Assembly: GCA_020631735.1 (NCBI GenBank)
Contig: CM036223.1
Span: forward strand, 13,083,356 to 13,147,355
Source: Saccharum officinarum
Lineage: Eukaryota; Streptophyta; Magnoliopsida; Poales; Poaceae
Direction of reading: 5' to 3'
Length of the DNA: 64,000 nucleotides
Shown here: positions 35,933 through 46,887 of the stretch, one piece after another
Layout of the letters: the number at the start of each line of letters is the position of its first letter
How positions within the stretch are numbered: position 1 is the first letter of the stretch
Made by a program: the position numbers and the translations under genes
Notes under the pieces: model-generated
Databases searched by the model: none
Told to the model about the DNA's origin: nothing
The model's input: the letters and a program-made list of their open reading frames with translations, nothing else

Positions 35933-36173
35933 ATTGTTTATTTAGAGCTAAGTACACAGCTTAGCTAGAGAGAGAAACGACTATAGATAGATAGAGCATA
36001 GATAGGGAAATCTTACGTGCTGTTGATCTGTGGTACGTTCAGAGATTTGTTAGTGTTAAACTATACTAAACAGGAGGTTACAGTCGTCAAGACTCAAGGC
36101 ACACAGCAGTTCTAGTCAAAAAGATCAACAGGTCAGGTCCAGGGGTCAGGTCAACATTTCAATAGAAACCACC

Positions 36174-36208
36174 CCTCTCTCTCTCTCTCTTCCAGACGTC
36201 CATATAAG
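36174..36208 (+). promoter_or_regulatory. CT tract and TATA box of the GA2ox gene
   Basis: A CT microsatellite (36175-36191) is followed by CATATAAG at 36201-36208. The box is about 215 bp upstream of the chosen ATG, so transcription would start near 36235. Confidence 0.55.
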
Positions 36209-36421
36209 CACACACCACCACTACTCTCCCCTCATTCAGCTCGCTCCCAAGGCCGGCCCCTACACTACACACATCCCACTCATTATCGCTAGTATAGTGT
36301 GTGCGTCCATCATCTCATTCCACGCATTGCACCGTCGTCTAAGCTTACTACGAGAACGCCCTTATTACAAGACAGCGCACGCCAACCTCAGCTCAGCTCG
36401 TCACGAGCACGACACGCCAGC

Positions 36422-36837
36422 ATGGTGGTGCCTTCCACGACGCCGGTGGTGGTGCGCCAAGAAACGCCACCGCCGCTGCCGCCGCCGTCTCACGACGGTG
36501 GCATACCGACGGTGGACCTGTCAGCGCCGGGCGGCCGCGGTGCGCTGTCGCGACAGGTGGCGCGCGCGTGCGCGGAGCACGGCTTCTTCCGGGCCGTGAA
36601 CCACGGCGTGCCCCCGGGCCCCGCCGCGCGGCTGGACGCCGCCGCCAGGACGTTCTTCGCGCTGCCGCCGCACGACAAGCAGCGCGCCGGCCCGCCCAGC
36701 CCGCTCGGCTACGGCTGCCGTACCATCGGCTTCAACCGCGACGCCGGGGAGCTCGAGTACCTGCTCCTCCACGCCAACCCGGCCGCCGTCGCGCACAGGG
36801 CCAGGTCCATCGACACTGACGACCCCTCGCGATTCAG
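36422..36837 (+). CDS. GA2ox: Gibberellin 2-oxidase, exon 1 only (partial)
   Basis: GA 2-oxidases are cytosolic 2-oxoglutarate/Fe(II) dioxygenases that 2-beta-hydroxylate and inactivate gibberellins. Exon 1 encodes 138 residues plus two bases. Visible are the DIOX_N-type region (IPTVDLSAP at 28-36, AEHGFFRAVNHGVP at 51-64) and the GA2ox-typical PLGYGCRTIGFN at 94-105 and ELEYLLLHANP at 110-120. The N-terminus MVVPSTTP resembles a rice GA2ox as I recall it. I chose ATG 36422 on that resemblance; the frame is open from 36299 but the extra residues look like leader. The exon ends TTCAG|GTATAC, a normal donor. Exons with the catalytic HxD...H and RxS motifs are not visible before the gap (38520) or after it. 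Confidence 0.85.
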
Positions 36838-38519
36838 GTATACAAAACATACCTACGTACTCTACCTCACTCTCGTATGCACACTATATTTTCTTGCATG
36901 TACATCTTTGTGAAAGAGAGATATATATGTTTATATTGATGCATGTTCTCTACATCGTGAAATTATTGACGGTTAATGCGAAACCATGCACATTTAGAGA
37001 TCCATGCTAGAGTGTGTAATTCAAAAAAAAATCCTCTACAAAGATAGCTCCAACGCGAATCTCAAAGCTAATAACTCGGTTTACACAGACATATATTTAT
37101 TTAGAGCTAATTTTATTTAGGTGTTGTATTGCATTGTCCTTAAGTTTTCATCAATATTGTTCTTCAAACTTTGTATTAAAAAAAAGAGTATGCTACAACA
37201 TATGTGTCGCGCGCTCGGTCATGGTGATTTATGATAATAGGCCTTGAGGTTTTAAAAGCTTAAGCTGTCAAAGAGAGATCGAGACATACGCCAAAGGAAC
37301 GAACAAGGTGTGTTAATGTTGAGGTGATGCTACCTGGAGTGTCATGCCTCGTGCACTGTGCCTGCCTGCAGTGCTCCTTAATTAACCAACAGCCTATGCT
37401 GCTGATGACAGTGTGTGATAGATGTGTGGTTTGCATATCATAGTCCTACACCTGTCGAAATGTCTCGCTTGATGCTAAGCTCTCAGCAGCTGCTAGCAGA
37501 TGCATTAGTATGTGTGTGTGTGTGTGTGTGCGCGCGCGCGCGCGCGTGCGTGCGTGCGTGTAGTAAGTAGTGAGAGTAGGTTTATTTTTGTAAGGTTTTC
37601 CTATATATCTTTTGTGTGTGGAAGGTGATGCAAGCATTTGATATATATTATATTGACCTTTGTTGCATATTATAGTTATTAAGAACTTAAGGTCAACATG
37701 CATGATGTGTACATGCATGCATGTTTGGTATAGTTTTGTTAATTCCCTGCTCATTTATAATATTGGTACTTGGTCGTTTAGAAGTCCAGAGCACTTGGGG
37801 TATCATGCATGTATGCACTCCTCTGAAGTGTTAGACTTTCTGAGAAAGCATCCTTTGATAATTGATAGCGCAAACTTTTTTCGACAGAAAAGAGAATAAT
37901 AGTTCGACAGCAGCATGTGGGCATTCGAAATCCAAACATATATTAATCTGAATATCACACTTAAAATGGATAGAAAAGAAAGATAGTTCACTCAAGATTC
38001 TTACTCATAATTTTTTAACTTTACTGGTTTTTTTAGTTGTATGCTTTTATCCGTGACTATATAGCTTTATGTTCCTGTACAGTTCGTGGTAGAATTAGTA
38101 GTATCGTATGTTGTCATAGTCAGAAAGGCCCCCATCAAATAAATTGTGCAAATGCATAACTACATAGTTTTCAAGACAATAATTCTCGCAATAATGGCGC
38201 AATTGATGCCACAATAGGCAGAGCAATGATATGTTAGTTCCAACAATTCAAGGGCATACATAGTAGTAGCTAGTTTCCAAAGCAAAAGAAAAGGCACAAA
38301 CTGATGGGACATAACAAACTTGACAGCTCCACAGAATGGGCTTGGGCGATTTTCTGATGAAAGTTAGGTATAATTGCCTTGCCAAAAGAACATTCCAAAG
38401 GCTTACAAATCGACTGTTTTTCATTTTGCACTGAGAAATGGCTTGTACATTTTGCTTGTGAGAGGGACAACCCTTGCCCATGCTGGGAAAAACATTTGAA
38501 TGCCTAACAATTGACTGAA
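36838..38519 (+). other. GA2ox intron 1 and downstream sequence up to gap
   Basis: No exon 2 of a GA2ox can be found in any plus frame. It contains an alternating TG/CG tract at 37511-37560. Otherwise AT-rich with no gene. Confidence 0.6.
37511..37560. repeat. Alternating (TG)n(CG)n(TGCG)n microsatellite
   Basis: Ten TG, eight CG and then TGCG units give 50 bp of uninterrupted purine-pyrimidine alternation, the sequence class most prone to Z-DNA. Confidence 0.9.
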
Positions 38520-38619
38520 NNNNNNNNNNNNNNNNNNNNNNNNNNNNNNNNNNNNNNNNNNNNNNNNNNNNNNNNNNNNNNNNNNNNNNNNNNNNNNNNN
38601 NNNNNNNNNNNNNNNNNNN
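38520..38619. other. Assembly gap (100 N)
   Basis: Exactly 100 N, a conventional placeholder for unknown length. The GA2ox exons could be in it. Confidence 0.98.
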
Positions 38620-39111
38620 AAATGTCTTCGAATCAAAAACTTATAAACTGCAAATTTTAGATTTCGTTGACGAGCTACAAGTTTGATATAGATCATACCA
38701 CGTCGAATGTCATTTTAAACTTAAATTTTTAAATTTCAAAATCTCATAAAATTAAAATGAATATTTAGAAATATATTCAAATCAAAAATTTGTTAAGTAT
38801 GAAGTTGTTTGATTGTATTGAAAATTGTTTAAAAAGTTCTAATTTTAAAATTTAAAATTTAGAGAGCTAAAAATGAATTTTTGGGGACTTCTAAGTAGTT
38901 TCAGATTAAAAATGTATCAATATAAAGTTATGGATTAAGTCAAGCTCTACAACTTTTGTATAAAGTTTGTCTTCGTTTGAGTTGTTATGAAAAGTTCTAA
39001 AAATTTTTAGACAAACTATTTCTATAGATGGACCCTGAAAATAGAATAGTTATGATTTTTTAGATTTTTAGAGAGATGGGGCTTTAGAATGGCCGCCTCT
39101 ATTAATCTATT
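38620..39111. mobile_element. CACTA-like AT-rich and subterminal sequence
   Basis: AT-rich sequence ends in CTTTAGAATGGCCGCCTCTATTAATCTATT, whose motif continues beyond the Gypsy element as CTATTTCTAGAAGTGG and CCTTTAGAATGC. Such alternating CTTTAGAATG and CTATTTCTAGA units are characteristic of CACTA subterminal repeats. No terminus or transposase was seen. Confidence 0.45.
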
Positions 39112-40342
39112 TGTCGGTGTTCGGACCAAGGGGGTCCTAAACCAACGAGTAAATGCTGCGTGACTCTTTCCCTGGATGGTGATGCAAGGAGAACACACGG
39201 GGGTTATCCTGGTTCGGGCAAAAGAAGGCCCTACGTCCAGCGGGAAAGAGAGGTTTTGTATTTCCTTGCACCGGGGTGCTCGTGTAGGGGTTACAAGCAG
39301 GCGAGAGAGGGGGTCGAGCCCCAAGTCTCAAAGAGAAAAGGGGAAAGGTGATTGCTTGAGATGTTGATCTCTTGCTTTTGTTGCTTGGTCGGGTGGTTGG
39401 TTGTTTCGTCTGTCCGTGATGTTTCTTCTTCGTCCTCCTCGTCCGTCCCCCTCCTCCGTTGAACCCTGGCCTGCCCTTTTTATAGGGCGAGAGGTGGCCA
39501 AGTCGAGGGGAGGGCTTGAGGTGATGTTTCGTCGATTCCTGTTGAGTTGACTGTAGCGACGTGGCTTCGGGATGGCGGCCATCCCGGGGTATCCTGACGC
39601 GGTACGGGACAAGTGGTGAAATGACCAGAGCGCCAGGCCATATCGTTCTTCGAGCTAAGTCGAGCGTTGGGGCCGGGTCGAGGCTGGGTCGAGGTGGTCG
39701 GATGGATAAAGATCGAATCCCCGATAATCGCGGGGACGGACCTTGTCCTTATCTTCCCTCGAGGGTGACTGATGGTGAATAGTGCGCGGTAAGGTGGATA
39801 CAGTGACGGCTTTCACCTCCCATCACGGGATGGCGGTAAAACAGTGAGACTTGACGTGGGTATTGTTCCCGCGTTGACCCATGCCGTTAGCCATGCTGGT
39901 CGGTGGTAGTAGGTAACCGCATTGAATGCTATGGCTTTTGTCCTGGGTAGGTAAAGAAAGGGTGTCGAGGGTCCGGGGCGCGGTCGAGGCGCCCCGTCGA
40001 GCGGGCCTCGTACGAGTCGGAGCCGGGGCGCGGTCGAGGCGCCCCGTCGAGCGGGCCTCGTACGAGTCGGAGAAGGGGCGCGGTCGAGGCGCCCCGTCGA
40101 GCGGGCCTCGTACGAGTCGGAGCCGGGGGCGTCGAGGCGCCCCGTCGAGCGGTCGCCTCGTACGAGTCAGACCGGGGCGCGGTCGAGGCACCCGTCGAGC
40201 CAAGGCGCCTCGTACGAGTCGGGGCCGGGACTTACGCGGTCGAGGCGCCCCGTCGAGCGGGCTATCCTTTCATTGTGGTTTCGGTTATGTTAGTGTTTTA
40301 GCGATAGGTGTGGGTACCCCGTACTATTGGTACCGAAGGACA
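39112..40342 (-). repeat. Tat 3' LTR (left copy)
   Basis: TGTCGGTGTTCGGACC at the left. The right end reads GGTACCGAAGGACA, where the other copy has GGTACCGACA. It contains a TATA-like box (plus TTTTTATAGGG, about 39476-39487, minus sense) and the 50-bp array at 39975-40262. Confidence 0.88.
39975..40262. repeat. 50-bp tandem array in 3' LTR U3
   Basis: Units begin GGGGCGCGGTCGAGGCGCCC with a 50-bp period (39975, 40025, 40075), degrading rightward. Each unit holds a GGGGCG...CGCCCC hairpin and the palindrome CTCGTACGAG. Confidence 0.88.
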
Positions 40343-40356
40343 GTAGCCCCGAGCCT
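40343..40356 (-). other. Polypurine-tract region of Tat element
   Basis: Minus-strand GGCTCGGGGCTAC immediately before the 3' LTR. GCTCGGGGGCTAC-like ends are usual in Tat elements of grasses. Confidence 0.6.
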
Positions 40357-40536
40357 TTGGGTGAGTGTGTGATCACTCTCCCAGAGTTAGTCAGAACCGG
40401 AGTCGTAGCGTCGTAATTTTTCCGGTGGGGGGGCGCGGCGCACCCGCCGGGGTGTAGCCCCGCGAGGCCTCGGTGGAGTATGGAGACTCCCTCCGAGGTC
40501 TTGTTTGCGTTCGATTGGGGGATTTTTCGTTGCGGT

Positions 40537-42024
40537 CAAGCCCCCGAGCCTCGTGCGCGCGAGGTCGATCAGGGTCCCGGCCGTCTTCGCTGTGCGACCC
40601 TCACGCTCCTTTTTCGAAAAAAGGAGGAGGGGTGGAGAGTGTCGCACTACCCTCGTTTGGCCCGAGTTACGACGATCTCCGGTGAGCTGCTAGCGGGGGA
40701 ATTCGAGTGAGAACCCGTGCCCCGTTCGTTAGGGGTCGGCTAGTGGCCGGAGGCGCCCCTCAAAAATGCCAAGAAGTGGTCGTGTGGATCTCGATTCCCT
40801 TCGACAGAATTCGAGGGCTCGATGCCTCCCCCGGAGGGATTCTTACCACAACCTTCTCCTTCGGCCTCGAATACGTCCTGGAGTGCCTCGAGAGCGTGGC
40901 TCGAGCCCTTGGCCATGTACGGGCGCACCTGGGTCGTCCCTAACTCTGTTGCTCGAGGGCAGCTGTCGAACCCCGTTCGGGGCCAGCTTCGCTCCCTCGA
41001 GACTTATTGCGGGCTTCGCACCCATTTTTGCGGTCGGTCGCCCCCGAGCCTCGCACGCACGAGGTCGATCAGAGTCCCGGCCGTCTTTCGCGACCCTCAC
41101 GCTCCTTTTTCGAAAAAAGGAGGAGGGGTGGAGAATGTCGCACTACCCTCGTTTGGGCCCGAGTTACGACGATCTCCGGTGAGCTGCTAGCGGGGGAATT
41201 CGAGTGAGAACCCGTGCCCCGTCCGTTAGGGGTCGGCTAGTGGCCCGGAGGCGCCCTCAAAATGCCAAGAAGTGGTCGTGTGGATCTCGATTCCCTTCGA
41301 CAGGATTCGAGGGCTCGATGCCTCCCCCGGAGGGATTCCTACCACAACCTTCTCCTTCGGCCTCGAATACGTCCTGGGGTGCCTCGAGAGCGTGGCTCGA
41401 GCCCTTGGCCATGTACGGGCGCACCCTGGGTCGTCCCTAACTCTGTTGCTCGAGGGCAGCTGTCGAACCCCGTTCGAGGGCCAGCTTTCGCTCCCTCGAG
41501 ACTTATTGCGGGCTTCGCACCCATTTTTGCGGTCGGGACCCCGAGCCTCGCACGCACGAGGTCGATCAGAGTCCCGGCCGTCTTTCGCGACCCTCACGCT
41601 CCTTTTTCGAAAAAAGGAGGAGGGGTGGAGAATGTCGCACTACCCTCGTTTGGGCCCGAGTTACGACGATCTCCGGTGAGCTGCTAGCGGGGGAATTCGA
41701 GTGAGAACCCGTGCCCCGTTCGTTAGGGGTCGGCTAGTGGCCCGGAGGCGCCCTCAAAAATGCCAAGAAGTGGTCGTGTGGATCTCGATTCCCTTCGACA
41801 GGATTCGAGGGCTCGATGCCTCCCCCGGAGGGATTCCTACCACAACCTTCTCCTTCGGCCTCGAATACGTCCTGGGGTGCCTCGAGAGCGTGGCTCGAGC
41901 CCTTGGCCATGTACGGGCGCACCCTGGGTCGTCCCTAACTCTGTTGCTCGAGGGCAGCTGTCGAACCCCGTTCGAGGGCCAGCTTTCGCTCCCTCGAGAC
42001 TTATTGCGGGTTTCGCACCCATTT
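40537..42024. repeat. Three tandem copies of a ~497-bp unit
   Basis: Repeated landmarks such as GAGTGAGAACCCGTGCCCCG start at 40705, 41202 and 41699, an exact 497-bp spacing. Units are roughly 40537-41033, 41034-41530 and 41531-42024, differing by few changes. Each full unit carries the palindrome TTTTTCGAAAAA. Open frames in all copies are repeat by-products. The array lies immediately upstream of the promoter of the antisense gene. Confidence 0.9.
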
Positions 42025-42221
42025 AAGACATACCTGGAGATATTTCGTTGTCCGGGCGCGTTTTTTCGGGAGGCGAGACCGGCGCGTTATCGGCGTATGG
42101 TTACGACGTGGGGAGCGGCCACGTGCTCAGTTCCTGCGAGATATAAGGAAACGGTTAGGCGAGCGGTTTTATCGAGAAACTGCTCCTTACTTTTCGCGCG
42201 ACCGTTGGGCTTCCGTCCGAG

Positions 42222-42230
42222 CATATAAAG
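42222..42230 (+). promoter_or_regulatory. TATA box of the antisense gene
   Basis: CATATAAAG, about 145 bp upstream of the proposed ATG (42375) and about 200 bp after the last 497-bp repeat. Confidence 0.55.
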
Positions 42231-42374
42231 CTAAGGCCTTGGGGTCTCCGTTCCCCACCGGTTACTTGCATCCCTGCAATCCTTTGCCCTAGACATCCCC
42301 TGCCACATCGCGTTCTCCGCCCGTCTTGCCGCAGCCACCGCATCCTTTTCTCCCATCCCCTTCCGACGACATCG

Positions 42375-45300
42375 ATGGCAGGAAAGAGCCAGATCCTTCC
42401 CGCCGACGACTGGGCCGCCTCCTCGGTGACGGAGAGGAGGTTGGAGGAGTTGGTCGAGGACGGGCTGCTGCGGCCGAGGACGAACTTGGCGCGGCCGGAG
42501 TGGGTGGCGCCGCCCCCGCGCCACCAGGAGCCAGTGCCCCCGAAGGGTACGTGGTGAGCTTCGTCAGCTTTCATGAGCGGGGGTTCGGCGTGCCGGCGTC
42601 GGTCTTCATGCGTGCGCTCCTCCACTACTACCGGGTGGAGCTTCACCACCTTTCCCCAACGCCGTAGCGCAGGCCGCCATCTTTGCGGCGGTCTGCGAGG
42701 GCTACCTTGGGGTGGAGCCACAGTGGAACTTGTGGCTTCACCTTTTCAAGGCCGAGCTCTTCGCCAAGAGGGCAGGGGAGAAAGGCGTCCTGTCCGCGGC
42801 CCGAGTGGGGAGCTGCGTGCTGCAAGTGAGATCGGGTCGGACGGATCTATACATCCCGGCCCGACTCATCTCCTCGAACAGTGGGTGGCACGAGGGTTGG
42901 TTCTACCTCCGCAATGATGAAAATCAGTTGCCGAGGTACACCGGCCGCGTGCTGACTGCTCGAGAAGAGCACTGGTCGTACGGAGTGCCCGAGCCGAGAA
43001 GACGCGCTTGGATCCGCTGCTGGCGGCGCTGCAGCAGCTTCGCCTTCGGGCCTAACGGCTGCGGCGGTGGCTGCGGGCTTCCATCGCCGCAGAGTGATGC
43101 CGTTGTGCCAGCGTCGTCTCCGCCTGGACCAGATGACTCCGGAGGCGAACCTGGAGGGGACCCGGATGTCCCACGAATCCCTCACCCTTGAGGAGGTTCT
43201 CCGCGCGGGCTCGCCGGATGGTCGGGAACTTCAAGGCGGAGGAAGCCAATCAGGTTCCCATGAGGCCTACCGAGGGGTGCGAATCCGTGGTACGTATCCC
43301 GGGGTTGAGGTATTGCCTATCTTGTTTTTCTGTGGATTTCGCTGATGTGGTCGAGGCCGGTGTGTAGGATTTGTCGGCGTTGCGGGAAACGCGCCCACCA
43401 GTCCCGGAGGACCGGCCCGCCCGGGAGGCTCGACGCCTGCATGCCTCCCAGAAGAAGCAGGCCAAGGAGACGGCCAAGAAGCGGGCGATCCGCAAGGCCA
43501 AGAAGGCGGAGGCGTTGAAGAAGCGCCGGCGCCAGCAAGCCATCGACGGAGTGCCCCTGTCACCGTCGCCTTCCGAGACAGTCTCGGGGGAGGACGACGG
43601 CAGCAGCGATGAAGATGAAGATGCCCTGTCGCGGTATGAGATTGCGACCAGGCTTGGGGATCTCCCCGACATTCGCCCCCTGCTGGAGCCCATCGGGGGG
43701 GTCCTCCTCGGTCGTCGTGGTCGAGGAGGTCGAGGGGAAGAAGGTGGAGAAGGGATCTGGCCCCTCGAGGGGAGGGGCCATTTTACCCCGGACCCGGCGA
43801 GAGGGGTCGTCGGGGACGTCCGCACCAGCCGGGGCCTCGCAAGCTCCGGCAGGGGCGGAGACGGTGGTACCGGCGTCGTCATCAGCGGCGGCGCCGGTAG
43901 GAGTAAGGACCCGAGGCCAGCTGGCCTCGGGAGCACAAAGGGCGCAGGGCGGTGTGTTGGCCGGGGCTCCCAGGAGCGCTCGGCCTGCTGGTGAGGCCGC
44001 CGCGGGGCCACCAGCGGCCGTCCCGGGAGGCTCGAGCCGCGCAGGGTCGAGGTACTTGGTGCCGATTTCCGGGTAAGTATCTCAACTTGGTTGTCCTGGC
44101 TTTCCCAAAGTCCGTCGGCTGACAATTCTTCTCACTTCGCAGGCTGAAGCGGAAGGCGGAGCCAATAGGGCCTACCCCTGTGAAGTCGCTGCGAGCCAGC
44201 GCCGTTGTCCTCAACCGGACGGCGGAGCAGGACGCGGCCTGGGTCCGTCAGGTCGAGGCAGCGAAAGGGCGCCTGCGACATCAGCAAGGGTCGGCCGACG
44301 CCGCGGCGGTTGCCGGCCCGGAGCCCGCCGTCGAGGGGGCCGAACCGGCAAAGGCGGCGGCGCTTGACGTGGTCGAGGCGGGGCCCCGCCGTCGGGGACG
44401 GCCGAGGCTGCCGTTGCGGTCGCGACGAGCGAGGCACCCGTCCGACGCGCGGCGACGCGGAGCGGGCGGGTGCTGACGTGTGACGGCAAGGAGGAGGTCG
44501 CGTTGGTGCCGGGGCAAGGCCCGTCGGAGAGCCAGCGGGCGTGGTGGAGATCGGGGCGGTCGAGCCCCGTCCGGAGCACCCGAAGAAGAGACGCCGGCTC
44601 CGGCGGTGCCGACGGTCGAGGCGAGGGTACCGGAGCCGTCGTCGGTCGAGGTGCCGGCTCGGTGGCGCCGGCGGTCGTAAGTGCCCGCTCCCACGCTCCC
44701 TCGACAACATCTCCCTGGACAAGGGAAAACAAACGATAGGGGTCGAGGGGGGTGAGGTCGCGGACCAGGCCGGTGTCTCGACGGCCGTTGGAGAGGCGGA
44801 TACCGCGGGCGAGGCCGGTCCTTCCGCGGGACCGGGAGACGCCCCGGCCGGGTCGTCCTCCTCGTGGCCCGACATCGCCGCGCTGGCGATAGCGCGGGTC
44901 GAGGCGGAGCTGCCGAAGTGGGGGGGGCGTCCCTTGAGTTCAGGGACGCTTCGAACCCCGACGCCGAGCCCGTCTTTGTCCTTAGCGACAAAGACGAAGT
45001 GCACCGATGGGAGTACCTCGAGGGCGTCCGCCAGCACCTCGACCGGTTGCTTCGAGTGGCGTCCGGCGCTGTGCGGAGTATGGGGGATGCCACCGAGGTA
45101 TGATCGATCCGTCGGCTTGCTTGATAGGCTGTTTTTTCTTCGGATTTATGACCTTTTCGAATTGCGTTCAGGAGCTGAAGGAGTACTCCCGCCGCAAGTC
45201 ACTCTTCATCCGGGACGAGAGTGGCGTGTGGGGCGCGCTGTCCCAGCAACGGGTTCTGGTCGAGGAGGCCCAGAAACGGCTATCCGATCGGAACGCCGAG

Positions 45301-46241
45301 ATGGCTGAACTGCGCGTCGCATACGCCACATTGAAGGAAGAGGCGGCGCAGGCATGGGCGGCCGAGGCCGTGATGCGCACAAGCCTGGACAAGGCTCGGG
45401 AGGAGGCTACCCAGGCGCGCAGGGACCTCGAGCCCTTGTCTGCGCGGGTGAAGGAGCTCGAGGAGGATGTCTCCCAGGTTGGCCTTCAGCGCGACGCCTT
45501 CCATGCCGAGATCACGACGCTGCAGGGAGCCGTCCAGAAGAAGGACGCAGCTCTCGAGTCTGCTCGGCAGGAGGTCGAGGCGCTAAAGGCGGCCATCCGT
45601 GACAAGGACAGCGCCTTCCTGGGGCTCGAGCGAACATGTGGGGGACTCCGCGACGAGGTCGTGGGCCTGCAGACCCACGTCGAGGGTAAGTGTGGTTGTT
45701 ATAGTCACGACGTTGAAGGCCCCGCGTTGGGCACTAATTTGTTTGTCGTGTTTCAGAGCTGGAGAGAGAGAACCGAGAGGCCCAATCGTGCGCCAACTCC
45801 TTCCAGAGCCTCTTCGAAGCCGAGGTCCGGAGGACCCAACTTCTCCAGGGCGCAATCACCACTGTGTGTGATGGCCTAGGGGTCGAGCCCGACACCGACA
45901 CCGGGGAAGATGTTCCGGGGAACTCCTTCGTCCGACGGATGGTGGCGCTGGGCCGCCTTGCCCGGGAGAAGATACGGAACGGCCTCCATCACGGCGTGAA
46001 GAGGGCGCTGGCCGTCGTCCGTTCGGGGTTTGTGTTTGATATGAGGCTCGTTGCCGAGGGCTTCATCACAGACCCCGATCGGACGGACGAGGAGAACGAG
46101 GACGCCTGCGTGGAGCTGATCGAAGCCGCCGAAGAGCCTGGGAGTCGTCTGGCCTCGCTTTTTGAAGCCGAGGTGGTTCTCCTGCCGACGACGAAGGCCT
46201 GTGAGCCAAATCTGGGCATGAAGGCCCATGTAATAAGTTAG
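42375..46241 (+). CDS. Antisense gene of the Tat element (Transposase_28-like), spliced, frame-damaged
   Basis: This gene is on the strand opposite gag-pol. The first exon (42375-43289) shows the PF04195 'putative gypsy type transposon' pattern: ERGFGVPASVFMRALLHYYR, then FAAVCEGYLGVEPQWNLWLH, then GWHEGWFYLRN. Four introns with canonical ends follow: 43290-43367 (GTACGT...GTGTAG), 44073-44142 (GTAAGT...CGCAG), 45098-45171 (GTATGA...TTCAG) and 45686-45756 (GTAAGT...TTCAG). Exon 2 is basic then acidic, exon 4 is a long coiled coil (about 45172-45685), and exon 5 ends at the stop at 46241. The frame joins cleanly across the last two introns. Shifts near 42540, 42660 and 42990 break exon 1. The function of this family is not known to me. 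Confidence 0.75.
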
Positions 46242-46887
46242 TATTTCGAATTTTGATCGCGGTGGCCGCGGAGGCCTAAAAGACTCGAAACATAAACCGG
46301 TTCGCGGTTGATTTAGTTTTACTCGAGCTTTTCTTCCCTTTATCGCACGGATCGTGTTCTCGCGTGATTTACCTAGCGCGCAGCTACATCCTTTGGCGTA
46401 AGGGAGCGAGTGGAGGTACCGTAGCCTCGGGGCGTAAGTGATCTCGCGGCTCGACTGCCCTCGAGCTTCAGGGTGATGTTGCGGCCTAGTAAATCGTGTG
46501 AGAGCCTGATCTAAGCGACAGGGGGTATGTTCTTTTTTAATTTTAGGAACCGTTGTTTAGATCTTCTCAGCGTGAAGGCGTACCTCTAAAAGGCGCAAGG
46601 GTCGAGTGGAGGTACCGTAGCCTCGGAGGCGTAGGTGATGCTCCAGGCTCGAGAGCCCTTTCGAACCTTAGGGTGCTCTTTCAGCGAAGTCGATCTAAGA
46701 AACGGTTCTTAAATTTAAAAAAGAGCGCAAGTTTTTTTGGGGACCGGGGGTTCCCCCCTTGCCAGCCCCCGAGGGAGGGTCGACTCTGGGAGTGCAGGGT
46801 CGATCCTTCCTTATTACGAAACGAAAAATTTTGAACATCGCTGTATTCTTTATTGACGAAAAAGGAAATACAGAGCCTCGAGGCTTT
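46242..46887. other. Spacer between the antisense gene and integrase
   Basis: Convergent 3' ends meet here. GAGTGGAGGTACCGTAGCCTCGG-like sequence occurs twice (about 46409 and 46604). A TTTTAATTTTAGGAACCGTT stretch near 46535 and AACGGTTCTTAAATTTAAAA near 46703 are inverted. No gene. Confidence 0.6.

Noticed and set aside
36299..36421. Upstream Met (36299) as start of the GA2ox
   Set aside because: The extra 41 residues do not resemble GA 2-oxidases, while MVVPSTTP at 36422 does; 36299 lies in the expected leader.
38421..38696. 91-codon minus-strand frame across the gap
   Set aside because: It is open only because 100 N are translated as unknown residues.
39926..41700. Many overlapping open frames of 70-150 codons on both strands
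   Set aside because: They follow the 50-bp and 497-bp tandem repeats in all frames and carry no domain.
44132..45093. 301- and 270-codon minus-strand frames
   Set aside because: Proline/arginine-rich shadows of exons of the antisense gene on plus; no conserved motif.
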